From Caldilineaceae bacterium (GTDB lineage: Bacteria; Chloroflexota; Anaerolineae; Caldilineales; Caldilineaceae): a stretch of DNA of 64,000 bases. How positions within the stretch are numbered: position 1 is the stretch's first letter; every line of letters begins with the position of its first letter. Location: the NCBI GenBank assembly GCA_022827195.1, contig JAJDTL010000022.1:62001-126000 (forward strand). The letters run 5' to 3'. Below are positions 1-8,512 of the stretch, piece by piece. The notes under the pieces are model-generated. The model had not been told where the DNA came from. It saw only the letters and a list, made by a program, of their open reading frames with translations, and made no database searches. Made by a program: the position numbers and the translations under genes.

Positions 1-494
1 GCGCGGCTTTCGGCGTTGACGCCGTCGATCTCGATATGACCGAACTCAGTATTGGGCGCCAGGTGTCCGTCAATGAACAGGGCCGAGCCGATGCCTGTGC
101 CCAAGGTGAGAAGGAGGACAACGCCCGGCTGGTCCCGGCCCGCGCCGAAGACCATCTCGGCGATGCCCGCTGCATCGGCATCGTTGATGATCGAGGTCGG
201 GCATCCTGTGGTCCGCTCGAACAGCGCCGGCGCATCGGTGCCGATCCATGAACTGTCCACATTGGCCGCCGAGCAGATGACACCGTTGCGAATTACCGCC
301 GGGAAGGTGCATCCCATCGGCCCTCCCCAGTTGAAGTGATGGACGATGCCGTTCACCACGTCAGCCACGGCTTGGGGCGTGGACGGTTCCGGCGTGTCGA
401 CGCGGCGGCGCTTGGTCAGCAGCTCACCGGTTTCTGCGTCGACGACCGCACCCTTGATGCCGCTGCCGCCGATGTCTATGCCTAGTATGTCCAT
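1..494 (-). CDS. ppgK: Polyphosphate glucokinase (ROK family), partial
   Basis: This gene phosphorylates glucose with polyphosphate (or ATP) in the cytosol, if the family assignment holds. The ATG at 494 is preceded by a strong AAGGAGGG ribosome site. The first 164 codons are present; the 3' end lies beyond the left edge, and family members are about 250 residues long. The N-terminus shows the ROK phosphate-binding loop ([13 protein letters not shown]). Further in are INDADAAG, with the catalytic-base-type Asp, and [11 protein letters not shown], the second phosphate motif. Spacing and wording match polyP glucokinases better than generic ROK repressors, since no N-terminal helix-turn-helix is present. 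Specificity for polyphosphate cannot be proven from this fragment. Confidence 0.8.
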   Translation of the reverse strand, partial: MDILGIDIGGSGIKGAVVDAETGELLTKRRRVDTPEPSTPQAVADVVNGIVHHFNWGGPMGCTFPAVIRNGVICSAANVDSSWIGTDAPALFERTTGCPTSIINDADAAGIAEMVFGAGRDQPGVVLLLTLGTGIGSALFIDGHLAPNTEFGHIEIDGVNAESR

Positions 495-653
495 CTATCC
501 CTCCTTGGGCGGGAATCGATAGCTCCCCGTCCGCCAACTGCATCGTTTCCCCGTCAGATGAAAGCCTTTGCACAATCCAGTTTACCTACGGCGTCCGATT
601 CTCGCGGCAGGATAGGAAGACGTAGGTTTCTGGCGGCCCCAGTCTCTGTCCTC

Positions 654-1148
654 CTAACTCCTATAAATGCCCCTCTCGATCTCAACAACGTGCGTACTGA
701 GAATCTTATCGTGCCGGCCCTGCCTCCCTTTGTCCCACAATATCCAGAGCAGACCCAGAAAAGAGATAAACTCAGAGACTGCTTGGGCAATGCCTTCACG
801 CAAGAACATCCTGAAGAATCCGGCCTTCTAGCCGTCAAATCTGTATACAAAGAGACCGAGAAGCATTTCCTCCGGTGTCGTTCCGCGAGCGAACAAAATC
901 AGAGATCCTACAATCCATGCGGCGAAAATTAGAAGTGAAGCCACATCTAACGCACGGTTATCGCTTGCCTCCGCGCCGGCTTGCGGAACCCGGAAAACGG
1001 CTGCGAACGCATAGTCGTCCAGAAATGGGCCCAACCTTCTTGTTGGACCGGCCAAATTTCCGATCTGTGGAAAGGAAACATCTCTGAAACAGATCGGATA
1101 CCACCGTACATCAGCGGACAATCGCGAACTGCACGCTGAGCACCGCAT
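654..1148 (-). pseudogene. Zinc-ribbon plus RDD-domain membrane protein interrupted by an in-frame TAG
   Basis: Reading from ATG 1148, the N-terminus carries a zinc-ribbon-like segment, CSACSSRL...RWYPIC. One Cys of the second pair is replaced by Tyr. After a poorly conserved stretch comes a hydrophobic segment (ALDVASLLIFAAWIVGSLIL) and ARGTTPEEMLLGLFVYRFDG, typical of RDD membrane proteins. An amber codon at 828-830 then interrupts the frame. The same frame continues with KAGFFRMFLREG, a second membrane segment, and LWILWDKGRQGRHDKILSTHVVE, the standard RDD C-terminus, ending at 654-656. Without the stop the product would be about 164 residues. I infer a recently inactivated gene or an assembly error. 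The stretch is less GC-rich than its neighbours. Confidence 0.6.
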
Positions 1149-1158
1149 CCTTTCTTGT

Positions 1159-1194
1159 CTGTCTGCACTGCTGTCTGTACTGCTGTCTGCTCTT
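1159..1194. repeat. Three tandem 12-bp units (CTGTCTGYACTG type)
   Basis: Three adjoining copies of a 12-base unit based on CTGTCTG(C/T)ACTG lie between the disrupted RDD gene and the oxidoreductase stop codon. The third copy is divergent. No function is evident. Confidence 0.6.
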
Positions 1195-1205
1195 CTGGCG
1201 GCTCG

Positions 1206-2222
1206 TCAGAATTGCCGCCCGACCTTTTGCACAGTCCCTTTCTGCGCAGACTTCAGCATCGCCTCCACAACGGCCAGATCCCGCAACGCCTCCTGGGGCG
1301 AATTGCGGTGAGCCGCACCTTCTCGCACCGCGGCCGCGAACGCGGCCAGCTCCTCGCGCACACTGATGAAAGCGTTGAACTCCCGCCGCTCGCATTCGCC
1401 GCCGCGCTGTAATACGAACTCGGCGCGCGAGACGCGCAGACTGCCCTCGCTCCCGACGACATGGACTGCATCGTCTCCCAGCTTGCTTCCTGCCGCGTAG
1501 CTAATCAGGTACGTGCCGACGACGCCGCTGGCAAAGCGCAGCGCCACGCTCATCGTGTCCGCCGGCGGCAGGTCGGGCCGGTGCGACGCTGTCAGTGCGC
1601 ATACGCTTTCGATCTCGCCCAGCAGCGTGCGCAGACCGGCCACATGATGAACGCCGCCATCCAGCAGAAAGCCGCCAGGAAACTCTTCAGACCGCCTCCA
1701 GGCCGTCTGCAGGTAAGGGGAGTCGGGCATCACCGGCAGCTGCAGCGACAGGTCACAGAAGAGCGGCTGCCCAATGCAGCCGGCGCGAATCGCGTCCGCC
1801 GCGACCTGGAAAGCCTCCTCGTAGCGCCAATTCTCTGCTACCATCCAGACCCGGTCGGCGCAGGTCTTGCTGTCGGAGATCAAGGCCTGCCCTTGCGCGA
1901 CCGAAGTCGCGATCGGCTTCTCGCTGATGACGTGCTTGTCCGCAGCCAGCGCCTTCAGTACCGTCGCCGGCAGCAAGGGCGCGGGCAGCACGATATCGAC
2001 GGCCTCGAAGCTCCCGTCGGCAAGCAGCGCGTCGATTTCTGTGTAGACCTCGACGGGATAGGGGAGTGAATCCGTAACGGCTTGGGCCGAGGCGCGCGTG
2101 CGGCTATAGACAGCCGCGATCTGCGCTATGTCTCCCAGCTCCAGCAGGGAGGGCGCATGCGCTTTGCGAACAAATGCCCCGGCCCCGATCAGAGCGATGC
2201 GTAGGGGTCCAGCCATGATCAT
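1206..2222 (-). CDS. Gfo/Idh/MocA family NAD(P)-dependent oxidoreductase
   Basis: Predicted cytosolic sugar or cyclitol dehydrogenase of 338 residues, a usual length for the family. The N-terminal Rossmann fold begins with IALIGAGAFVRKAHAPSL. The family signature EKPIA, with its active-site Lys, follows near residue 100. The C-terminal alpha/beta domain contains FPGGFLLDGGVHHVAGLRTLLGE, with the His usually involved in substrate deprotonation. Two ATGs, at 2222 and 2216, are both possible starts. The substrate is unknown. It is divergent from the phosphorylase-like gene that begins about 140 bp away. Confidence 0.85.
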   Translation of the reverse strand: MIMAGPLRIALIGAGAFVRKAHAPSLLELGDIAQIAAVYSRTRASAQAVTDSLPYPVEVYTEIDALLADGSFEAVDIVLPAPLLPATVLKALAADKHVISEKPIATSVAQGQALISDSKTCADRVWMVAENWRYEEAFQVAADAIRAGCIGQPLFCDLSLQLPVMPDSPYLQTAWRRSEEFPGGFLLDGGVHHVAGLRTLLGEIESVCALTASHRPDLPPADTMSVALRFASGVVGTYLISYAAGSKLGDDAVHVVGSEGSLRVSRAEFVLQRGGECERREFNAFISVREELAAFAAAVREGAAHRNSPQEALRDLAVVEAMLKSAQKGTVQKVGRQF

Positions 2223-2361
2223 TCCCCGGAGTCGCCGAGAGTTCTGCCGAGCCCACCCGTTTTGCTGTCGCTGGCAACTGATGCTATCTTTTGCGCAGGA
2301 GAATTACCGGCAAAACGGGGGTGGGTGGAGCCATTATATCACAGAGAGGCTGGAGAAACAG

Positions 2362-3093
2362 TTGAATCCACTGCTGCTCCTTCTGGCCGTTCCGCTGCCG
2401 CCGAAATCCTTGGAAGCCGTCGGCCCACTCATCGAAGAACGAACGGTTGATACCGCCTACGGGCCCGTAGGCCCGCTTGCGCGACGGGGTCAACGCCAGG
2501 GGCCGTCCTATTGGGTCCAGCCTTACTACGGTCTGCCCTCCCGCACCGATCCGAGGGCCACGATAATGGCCGCGCGTGCGCTACACATTGACCGCATTGT
2601 CGCCTGGGAAGGCGCAGTCGCGGTCAACCCGTTGCTGGGGCCCGGCTATCCGATGTTGATTACCGACTTTATCGATTTTACGCGCCAGCAGCCGCAGGCG
2701 TTTCTGGAGGAGGAGGGCGCCGGCGATTTCAGCCAGGCCCCGGCCGTCTGTCCTCTCCTGACCGAGGCGCTGTCACAGGTCCTGCCGATGGCGCCCGGCG
2801 GCGTCTACCTCGGCGTGGACGGTCCGCGCCGGGAGACCGCGGCCGAGGCGCGCATGTTCCGCAACTGGGGGGCGGACGTCCTCGGCCAGAACCTGGTTCC
2901 GGAGATCGCGCTCGCCAGGGAGATGGACCTCTGCTTTGCCGGCCTCGTTACCGTCGACGCGATCAGCGCCGAGCGCCCGTCACCCCCAGCACAGGTTGAG
3001 GACCACCGGGAACTGGAGGCCGTGGTGCAGGCTTTGACCGCCCTGTTGCATTCCGACGAGGTGAGCGGGCCCTGCAGCTGCGGCCGCAGCTAA
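2362..3093 (+). CDS. MTAP/PNP-family phosphorylase-like protein, divergent
   Basis: Related to 5'-methylthioadenosine/purine nucleoside phosphorylases (PNP_UDP fold). Diagnostic stretches are the segment from RTDPRATIMAARAL to RIVAWEGAV, then MLITDFIDFT, and GPRRETAAEARMFRNWGADVLGQNLVPE, which matches the family's GPRFET...RMF..WGADVVG motif. A TTG start at 2362 after an AGAGAGGCTGGAG element gives 243 residues beginning NPLLLLLAVPLPP. An upstream ATG at 2281 in the same frame would add a non-conserved leader. The usual first-strand glycine loop (GIIGGSG) and the LPRHG phosphate-site segment are not visible, so catalysis may be altered. The next gene starts 20 bp downstream and is probably co-transcribed. 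Confidence 0.65.
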   Translation: MNPLLLLLAVPLPPKSLEAVGPLIEERTVDTAYGPVGPLARRGQRQGPSYWVQPYYGLPSRTDPRATIMAARALHIDRIVAWEGAVAVNPLLGPGYPMLITDFIDFTRQQPQAFLEEEGAGDFSQAPAVCPLLTEALSQVLPMAPGGVYLGVDGPRRETAAEARMFRNWGADVLGQNLVPEIALAREMDLCFAGLVTVDAISAERPSPPAQVEDHRELEAVVQALTALLHSDEVSGPCSCGRS

Positions 3094-3112
3094 AGGGCGT
3101 GGACGCCCCCTG

Positions 3113-3799
3113 ATGAAGATCACCCAGCTCTTCGAGCAGTTCGAACTCTACAGCGAAGGCGACCCCCCTTCCCACTCGCTCTTCGTGCTGACGCAGCTGC
3201 CCGGCGCCTCCGACAGGCTGCTGATCATCGACCCACCCCTCGACGTCAGCGCACGCTTCGGCGTGGCGGAGGAAACGGCCGCTCTCTTCACCGGCCCAAG
3301 CCAGACTGTCGGGCTGCCCACTGTTCAGACCCGGCCCGGTGGCGTGGCGCACGTCAATGTCGGCCGTCACCTGCTCGACATCTACTCGCAGGCGCACGCG
3401 AACCTTGTCCACTTTCCAGCGATGGGAGTAATCTGCGGCGGCACATTCGGCAGCGACCTGGCGCTGCCGCAGCTGGGCGAAGGCTCGGACGGCGAGGACG
3501 AAATCGAGAGCCTTCGACTGCTGGCGCGCCTGGTGAAAGGGCGCCGCCTGCAGATGTATATCCCGCGCACCGGCTCCATCTCTGCCGACAAGGTCGAGGT
3601 GATGGGCCGGCTGGCCGCGGACGTCAGCTACTTCCACGGCCTGCGGCGTACTGTCTCGCAAGCGGCTGCGGACGGCTCCTACTGGAGCCGGTCCGAGCAG
3701 ATAGCCGAATCGCTACTGCCGGAGAATCGCCGTTTGCCCGGCGCCGTCGCCATCCACCGCCAGAACATCGAGAGAATCTACAACGCAGCCGTAGCGTGA
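3113..3799 (+). CDS. Uncharacterised protein, possible metallo-beta-lactamase-fold pseudoenzyme
   Basis: 228 residues, immediately downstream of the MTAP-like gene. The central part (NVGRHLLDIYSQAHANLVHFPAMGVICGG, in overlapping segments) resembles the late MBL-fold strands that normally carry HTPGS and GD metal ligands. No HxHxDH motif is present, and the usual GD after the GG is replaced by TF. I therefore read it as either a degenerate MBL fold or an unrelated alpha/beta protein. There is no signal peptide or membrane helix. Its pairing with a divergent phosphorylase suggests a shared nucleoside or thio-metabolite role, but that is only context. Confidence 0.5.
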   Translation: MKITQLFEQFELYSEGDPPSHSLFVLTQLPGASDRLLIIDPPLDVSARFGVAEETAALFTGPSQTVGLPTVQTRPGGVAHVNVGRHLLDIYSQAHANLVHFPAMGVICGGTFGSDLALPQLGEGSDGEDEIESLRLLARLVKGRRLQMYIPRTGSISADKVEVMGRLAADVSYFHGLRRTVSQAAADGSYWSRSEQIAESLLPENRRLPGAVAIHRQNIERIYNAAVA

Positions 3800-3812
3800 A
3801 AACCTGCTTTGG

Positions 3813-4211
3813 CTACCTCCCTTCCTCGCCTCCGAGTTCCAGTTGGACCCGTGCCAGTAATGAGTCCACCAGGCCCAGGCTCTCCTGTCGCTCAATCGGC
3901 GCAACGTCATGGCCGATTGCTTCGTAACGGAACTGGACAGCGTAGGGCGTATACTCCGTCAATGCCGAAAAATTCGATACATCGGCGCCCTTGTTCCTGA
4001 GGAGATTGAAAAGCAAGTCCAGGTCGTGCGTCAAAGGATACGTTTCGCCCAACAGCGCGAGCCACGCTTTGAGCAGTTTCTCGGTTGCCTGCTGCAGGTG
4101 GAAGCCGAAGATCTCATCAGCGAAAACAGCGGCATCGGCCATGCCGCTCAGGGCTTCGACATCGCGTGACGAAGCCTCCAGTAACATGCTGGCGCACTTA
4201 ACGTCGCTCAT
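3813..4211 (-). CDS. HEPN-domain protein (toxin-type partner of MNT)
   Basis: 132 residues starting at ATG 4211, which overlaps the end of the nucleotidyltransferase gene by 14 nt. The sequence is an all-helical HEPN domain. It contains FGFHLQQATEKLLKAWLALLG and the segment FRYEAIGHDVAP, whose Arg-x5-His spacing matches the HEPN RNase motif (R-x4-6-H). HEPN/MNT pairs act as toxin-antitoxin modules in which the MNT enzyme modifies and silences the HEPN RNase. I call it by domain and by the tight overlap. The pair lies beside ruvB, with no other defence gene nearby. Confidence 0.8.
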   Translation of the reverse strand: MSDVKCASMLLEASSRDVEALSGMADAAVFADEIFGFHLQQATEKLLKAWLALLGETYPLTHDLDLLFNLLRNKGADVSNFSALTEYTPYAVQFRYEAIGHDVAPIERQESLGLVDSLLARVQLELGGEEGR

Positions 4212-4533
4212 AGAGAACTCGTCCTTCCCGCAGCGCCCGCGCCAAAACATGGTTGAGCGAGTCCCGCCAATACTCCACCTCGTCGCGGCTATAGAGCAAA
4301 AGGTCTTTGGCAACGTCGAATCCGGCCAGAGACCGATGTAGGCGGGCCGTCTGCAAGCGCCGGCTCCTTTGTTGATCGAACGGTTCGGACTCCACCACCA
4401 CCAGGTCGACGTCCGAGTCCGCCCGCGCGTCCCCCCGCGCACGAGAACCAAAGAGGATCACCTGTTCGGGATCCACCTCTTCCACGATTTTCTGCACAAT
4501 CTGTTCGAGTACTGCATCTGACAATGGCGGCAT
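4198..4533 (-). CDS. MNT-type nucleotidyltransferase (antitoxin partner)
   Basis: 111 residues with the minimal nucleotidyltransferase signature LFGSRARGDARADSDVDLVVV, that is, a GSxAR loop followed by the DxD metal site. This is the standalone MNT fold. In characterised HEPN/MNT modules the enzyme adds AMP groups to the HEPN partner. The downstream HEPN start lies inside this gene, which implies translational coupling. A role in drug modification is unlikely given the size and the partner. Confidence 0.82.
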   Translation of the reverse strand: MPPLSDAVLEQIVQKIVEEVDPEQVILFGSRARGDARADSDVDLVVVESEPFDQQRSRRLQTARLHRSLAGFDVAKDLLLYSRDEVEYWRDSLNHVLARALREGRVLYERR

Positions 4534-4592
4534 GTTCTTACCTTAACCCGGCCTACCTTCTGCCCGAAATGCATCTTGTCCATCGGCACTGC

Positions 4593-5681
4593 TCATTCCC
4601 CGCCGCCTCCGAACAGAGTCCGCTGCTCCGGCGACTCCGGGAACTCGGCGCCGATATGATTGTAGGCCGCCTTCGTGGCCATGCGCCCGCGCGGCGTCCT
4701 CTCCAGGAAGCCAAGCTGCAGCAGATACGGCTCCACCACGTCCATGATCGTGTCATCTTCCTCGCTGATGCTGGCCGCCAGCGTCCCCAGCCCGACCGGG
4801 CCCCCGCTGAACTTGCCGACGATTGAGTTGAGCACGCGCCGGTCCAAATCGTCCAATCCCAGGTGGTCGATCTCATTGACCTCCAGCGCTTCGTCTGCCA
4901 GTGCATGGGATATGCTGCCGTCGGCCCGCACCTGGGCATAGTCGCGCACGCGCCGCAGCAGCCGCAGCGCCACCCGCGGCGTTCCCCGCGCACGGCGGGC
5001 GATCTCGGCCGCGCCGTCGCGCGCCAAGGGCGTTTCCAGCATCTCTGCGGCGCGAGTGATGATCGTTTCCAGCGCGTTCTGGCTGTAAAAGTCAAAGCGC
5101 TCAACCACACCGAAACGGGCGCGCAGAGGCGCGGTCATGAGCGCCAACCGCGTGGTCGCGCCGAATACCGTGAAGCGGGGCAGCTTCAGGCGGATGCTGC
5201 GCGCGCTGGGCCCGCTGCCGACGGTGATGTCAAGCACAAAGTCCTCCATCGCCGGGTATAGGATCTCCTCGACCGCGCGGCCCAGACGGTGGATTTCATC
5301 GATGAACAGGATGTCACCCCTGCGCAGGTTGGTCAGGATTGCGGCCAGGTCGCCGGCCTTTTCGATCGCCGGTCCGGCCGTCGGCTTGAGATTGCCCTGC
5401 ATTTCGTGCGCCAAAATGTGGCTGAGCGTGGTCTTTCCCAGCCCCGGCGGACCGTACAGGAGCACATGATCGAGCGCCTCCCCGCGCTGGCGCGCGGCCT
5501 GCACCAGAATGCGCATCTTCTCGCGCATCCTCTCCTGGCCGATCATTTCGTCCAGGCTCTTGGGTCGCAAAGCATAGTCGACGCGACCGTCCTCGCCCTG
5601 TCTTTCGCCCGAAACTTCGCGCCTGCCCTGCGCGCCTTCGCGCCGAGCGTCGGTCCGTGTCATTCCGCGTTCATCAGCCAT
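4593..5681 (-). CDS. ruvB: Holliday junction branch migration helicase RuvB
   Basis: AAA+ motor that drives branch migration of Holliday junctions with RuvA. From the MADERG start at 5681 the protein has 362 residues. A further in-frame ATG lies at 5705. Visible are the RuvB entry motif [15 protein letters not shown], Walker [13 protein letters not shown], Walker [10 protein letters not shown], sensor [19 protein letters not shown], and the C-terminal winged helix ending [15 protein letters not shown]. ruvA and ruvC are not adjacent. The N-terminal 35 residues are Arg/Glu-rich and poorly conserved. A possible promoter on this strand is TTTGAT-16-TATACT, with its -10 at 5725-5730. Confidence 0.95.
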   Translation of the reverse strand: MADERGMTRTDARREGAQGRREVSGERQGEDGRVDYALRPKSLDEMIGQERMREKMRILVQAARQRGEALDHVLLYGPPGLGKTTLSHILAHEMQGNLKPTAGPAIEKAGDLAAILTNLRRGDILFIDEIHRLGRAVEEILYPAMEDFVLDITVGSGPSARSIRLKLPRFTVFGATTRLALMTAPLRARFGVVERFDFYSQNALETIITRAAEMLETPLARDGAAEIARRARGTPRVALRLLRRVRDYAQVRADGSISHALADEALEVNEIDHLGLDDLDRRVLNSIVGKFSGGPVGLGTLAASISEEDDTIMDVVEPYLLQLGFLERTPRGRMATKAAYNHIGAEFPESPEQRTLFGGGGE

Positions 5682-5792
5682 GCTCGTGTCCAGTCGGAAA
5701 TGCAAGAACGATTGTGCTAAACCAAGTATACCAGAGGGAGGGCAGGATCAAAACAGTGTCTATGGATCTTGCACCGGCCGTACGCAACTGCT

Positions 5793-5821
5793 TTGACGGA
5801 ACGCGCAAAAGCTGTTATAAC
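5793..5821 (+). promoter_or_regulatory. Sigma-70-type promoter of the DksA-like gene
   Basis: TTGACG at 5793-5798 and TATAAC at 5816-5821 are separated by 17 bp. The expected transcript would start near 5828, about 40 nt before the ATG at 5867. The hexamers match the consensus in 5 of 6 and 5 of 6 positions. Confidence 0.7.
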
Positions 5822-5866
5822 ATCATCCACATTTTGCATAATCTCTGTGAATGAGAAGGAATCATC

Positions 5867-6244
5867 ATGACAAAGAAGTCAAAATCGGAACGTAAGCGGC
5901 TGCTGGCAAACCTCGAACAGGTCAACGAAGAGTTGGGTCATCTGCGCAATCTCATGCTGGGTGAAGTCGATGTCGAACTGGACGAAGGTGACACCGAAAT
6001 CGTCGAAAGAGAGAAGACCGCCGCCCTGATTGCCGTGCTCGAAAGACGACAGCAGGACATCGAACATGCCCTGCGCGTGATCGAGATGGGGCAGTACGGC
6101 ATCTGTGAACGCTGCGGCGGGCAGATCAGCCCGGCGCGTCTGGAGGTCAAGCCTGACGCCACCCTCTGTATGAACTGCCAGCGCGAGGTTGAATCGATCA
6201 ACCGCCGCAGCCGTGCACCGCGCGCCGCCCCTTCGCGCTGGTAG
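5867..6244 (+). CDS. DksA/TraR-type C4 zinc-finger protein
   Basis: 125-residue coiled-coil plus zinc-finger protein of the kind that binds the RNA polymerase secondary channel. The long helical N-terminus (residues 5-75, rich in Glu/Arg/Leu) precedes YGICERCGG and, 17 residues on, LCMNCQ. These give the four zinc-binding cysteines. The start ATG has an AGAAGGA ribosome site, and a good sigma-70 promoter lies upstream. upp follows 6 bp after the stop, which suggests one transcript. DksA proper has acidic residues at the coiled-coil tip. Here the tip region reads ELDEGDTEIVE, so regulatory activity is plausible but unproven. Confidence 0.85.
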   Translation: MTKKSKSERKRLLANLEQVNEELGHLRNLMLGEVDVELDEGDTEIVEREKTAALIAVLERRQQDIEHALRVIEMGQYGICERCGGQISPARLEVKPDATLCMNCQREVESINRRSRAPRAAPSRW

Positions 6245-6250
6245 GCGAAC

Positions 6251-6922
6251 ATGACGGGGTACAAAATGGCCGACAACCTGTTCGTCTCCGCCCATCCCTT
6301 GGTCGAACACAAGATTACGCAGCTGCGTGACCAGACGACCGACTTCCGCCAGTTCCGCTCCATCGTCGCTGAACTGGCGATGATCCTGGCCTACGAAGCC
6401 ACCGCCGACCTGGCCACGCAACCGGTTGAAGTCCTAACGCCGCTCACCGCCGCGACCGGCAGCAAGTTCGAAGAGAGAGTCGGCCTCGTCCCGATCCTGC
6501 GCGCCGGCCTGGGTATGGTTGACGGCATGCTCAGTCTCATCCCCCAGGCAGAAGTCTGGCACCTGGGCTTTTACCGCGACGAGGAAACGCTGCAACCGGT
6601 CATCTACTACAACAAACTTCCCAACGACCTTTCCACGCACACCTGCTTCGTCCTCGATCCAATGCTGGCGACCGGCGGCTCCGCGGTGGCCGCAGTCGAC
6701 ATCCTCAAAGGACACGGCGTTACACGGGTCAAGTTTGTCGGCCTGCTGGCCGCGCCCGAAGGGGTCGCCGCACTCCACGGCTCCCACCCCGACGTCGATG
6801 TGCACGTGGCTGCTGTCGATCAGCGGCTGACGACAGCTGATGACGCCGCCGACGGCTTCCCGCCCGGCTTCATCTGGCCCGGCCTGGGCGACGCCGGCGA
6901 CCGCCAGTTCGGAACCAGCTAG
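6251..6922 (+). CDS. upp: Uracil phosphoribosyltransferase
   Basis: Converts uracil and PRPP to UMP in pyrimidine salvage. The protein has 223 residues from ATG 6251, or 218 from the second ATG at 6266 ([16 protein letters not shown]), which fits the family start better. The PRPP loop [12 protein letters not shown] and the uracil-binding C-terminus [13 protein letters not shown] are intact, as are the early segment [21 protein letters not shown] helix and [13 protein letters not shown]. The length is normal for the family. It probably shares a promoter with the zinc-finger gene 6 bp upstream and is convergent with the fucosidase gene 12 bp downstream. Confidence 0.94.
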   Translation: MTGYKMADNLFVSAHPLVEHKITQLRDQTTDFRQFRSIVAELAMILAYEATADLATQPVEVLTPLTAATGSKFEERVGLVPILRAGLGMVDGMLSLIPQAEVWHLGFYRDEETLQPVIYYNKLPNDLSTHTCFVLDPMLATGGSAVAAVDILKGHGVTRVKFVGLLAAPEGVAALHGSHPDVDVHVAAVDQRLTTADDAADGFPPGFIWPGLGDAGDRQFGTS

Positions 6923-6934
6923 CGATACTGCAGT

Positions 6935-8299
6935 TCAGGAAAGCTCGACTACCGTAACGGCAGCGTCGGGCGCACCGAGCGGCCCGCTGATGACCAGCTC
7001 ACCGTCGCGCTGCTGCAGCGGCAACGTCCCGCCTCCCGCCAGCAATCGGGCCTTCCGTGCGGTCACGCCCGCGACCCGAATCTCACCGTTTCGCGGCCAG
7101 TCGAAGATGTGGAGATAGACGATCCCATTCTTGCGCGTGGTGCGCAAGTCGGTCCGCCCCTGCACGGGTCCCGCCTGTGTACCGTAGACCGCCTCGCCGT
7201 TGACCGCCAGCCAGTCTCCCATCGCCTTAAGACGGTCAACGCTCGGTTGCGGAACGACGCCCTCGGCCGTGGGGCCCACATTCAGCAGGTAGTTGCCCCC
7301 TTTGCTGACGATGTCAACCAGCTTGCGTATCAGATCGGCGCTCGATTTCCAGTTGTCGTCGTTCAGTTTGTAGGACCAGCTGTCGTTGATCGTCGCCGGC
7401 GTCTCCCAGTCAAGTTCGAGAGTCGAGCCGGGGATGCGATTGTCGCTCGCCGTGGCGTAGTCGCCCAAGGCGTTCCCCAGCCGTCCACAGACCAGGCAGT
7501 CCGGCTGCAGCTCGTTGCACAGTTCCAACAGCGACCGGCTTTCCCGCTCGGAGATGCCCTTGGGTGTGTCGAACCAGATGATGGCGACCGGCCCGTAGTT
7601 GGTCAGAAGCTCACGTACGTGGGGTTTCACATACGTCTCGATATACCCTGCGAAATCTTTCTGCGCCGGATCGAAATCCCAATCGTTACCGTCGCCGTCC
7701 GGGTGATGCCAGTCCTGCGTCTGCGAGTAGTAGAAGCCCAGCTTGATCCCCTGCGCCGCGCACTCCTCCGCCAGCTCCTTCAGCACATCTCGCTTGAACG
7801 GGGTCGCGTCGACGATGTCGTAGTCCGTGACCGCCGATTCGAAGAGACAGAAGCCGTCATGATGTTTGGAGGTGATAACGATGTATTTCTGACCGGCGCG
7901 CTTTGCCAGTGAGACCCACTCCCTGGCATCGAACCGGGCCGGATTGAACTGTGAAGCCAGTCTTTCATACTCGCGGACAGAGATTTCTGCCCGGTACATC
8001 AGCCATTCGGCGATGCCGGGCCACTCGCGCCCGTTCCACACCCCTGCGGGAATCGAATAGAGGCCCCAGTGGATGAAGAGCCCGAACCTTGCCTCGCGCC
8101 ACCAGTCCAGGCGCGGGTCGTTGCGCGCGCCGGGCCGCTGGCTGCGGTCCGGCTGCACCTCCGGGACCGTGACGACGAAATCATAGCCGCGGCGCAGCAG
8201 CATCAACGCCATGTCCTCAGGCGTTTCGTTTTCTTCAGCCGCCAGGCGCCTTATGCGTTCAACAAGGGTCGACGGGACGTCCAACGTCAGTTCCGGCAC
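6935..8299 (-). CDS. Alpha-L-fucosidase (GH29) with an N-terminal ribbon-helix-helix-like segment
   Basis: 454 residues from a GTG at 8299, chosen because a perfect AGGAGG lies 6 nt before it. Further upstream the frame stays open but encodes nothing recognisable. The first 45 residues (ELTLDVPSTLVERIRRLA...MALMLLRRGYDF) look like a ribbon-helix-helix or antitoxin-type fold. The GH29 barrel starts at LDWWREARFGLFIHWGLYSIP. It includes YIVITSKHHDGF and the nucleophile motif VAIIWFD, and ends with a small C-terminal beta-sandwich. No signal peptide is visible, so the enzyme appears cytosolic and would act on imported fucosides. Confidence 0.9.
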   Translation of the reverse strand: MPELTLDVPSTLVERIRRLAAEENETPEDMALMLLRRGYDFVVTVPEVQPDRSQRPGARNDPRLDWWREARFGLFIHWGLYSIPAGVWNGREWPGIAEWLMYRAEISVREYERLASQFNPARFDAREWVSLAKRAGQKYIVITSKHHDGFCLFESAVTDYDIVDATPFKRDVLKELAEECAAQGIKLGFYYSQTQDWHHPDGDGNDWDFDPAQKDFAGYIETYVKPHVRELLTNYGPVAIIWFDTPKGISERESRSLLELCNELQPDCLVCGRLGNALGDYATASDNRIPGSTLELDWETPATINDSWSYKLNDDNWKSSADLIRKLVDIVSKGGNYLLNVGPTAEGVVPQPSVDRLKAMGDWLAVNGEAVYGTQAGPVQGRTDLRTTRKNGIVYLHIFDWPRNGEIRVAGVTARKARLLAGGGTLPLQQRDGELVISGPLGAPDAAVTVVELS

Positions 8300-8444
8300 A
8301 AATTGCCTCCTGATTCTGCAGCCAAGAGATCGGGATCTTTCCTCTGGCTGCCGGCGATGACCGCAGTCTGGACTACTATCGCATAAAACGGGCCCGTCAT
8401 CCAACTGATTCCGGCCGTTACCAGGCGAATCGGGCCCTTCCACT

Positions 8445-8474
8445 TTGCCTCTCAACTTTGTCCTTGCGTACAAT
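8445..8474 (+). promoter_or_regulatory. Possible sigma-70 promoter for the Gfo/Idh pair
   Basis: TTGCCT at 8445-8450 and TACAAT at 8469-8474 are 18 bp apart. The predicted start near 8481 gives a leader of about 30 nt before ATG 8513 with its AAAGGA site. It lies in the 200-bp region between the divergent fucosidase and dehydrogenase genes. Confidence 0.45.
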
Positions 8475-8512
8475 AGGAGGACCTGAGCCACGCGTATGTG
8501 AAAGGACCTGTG

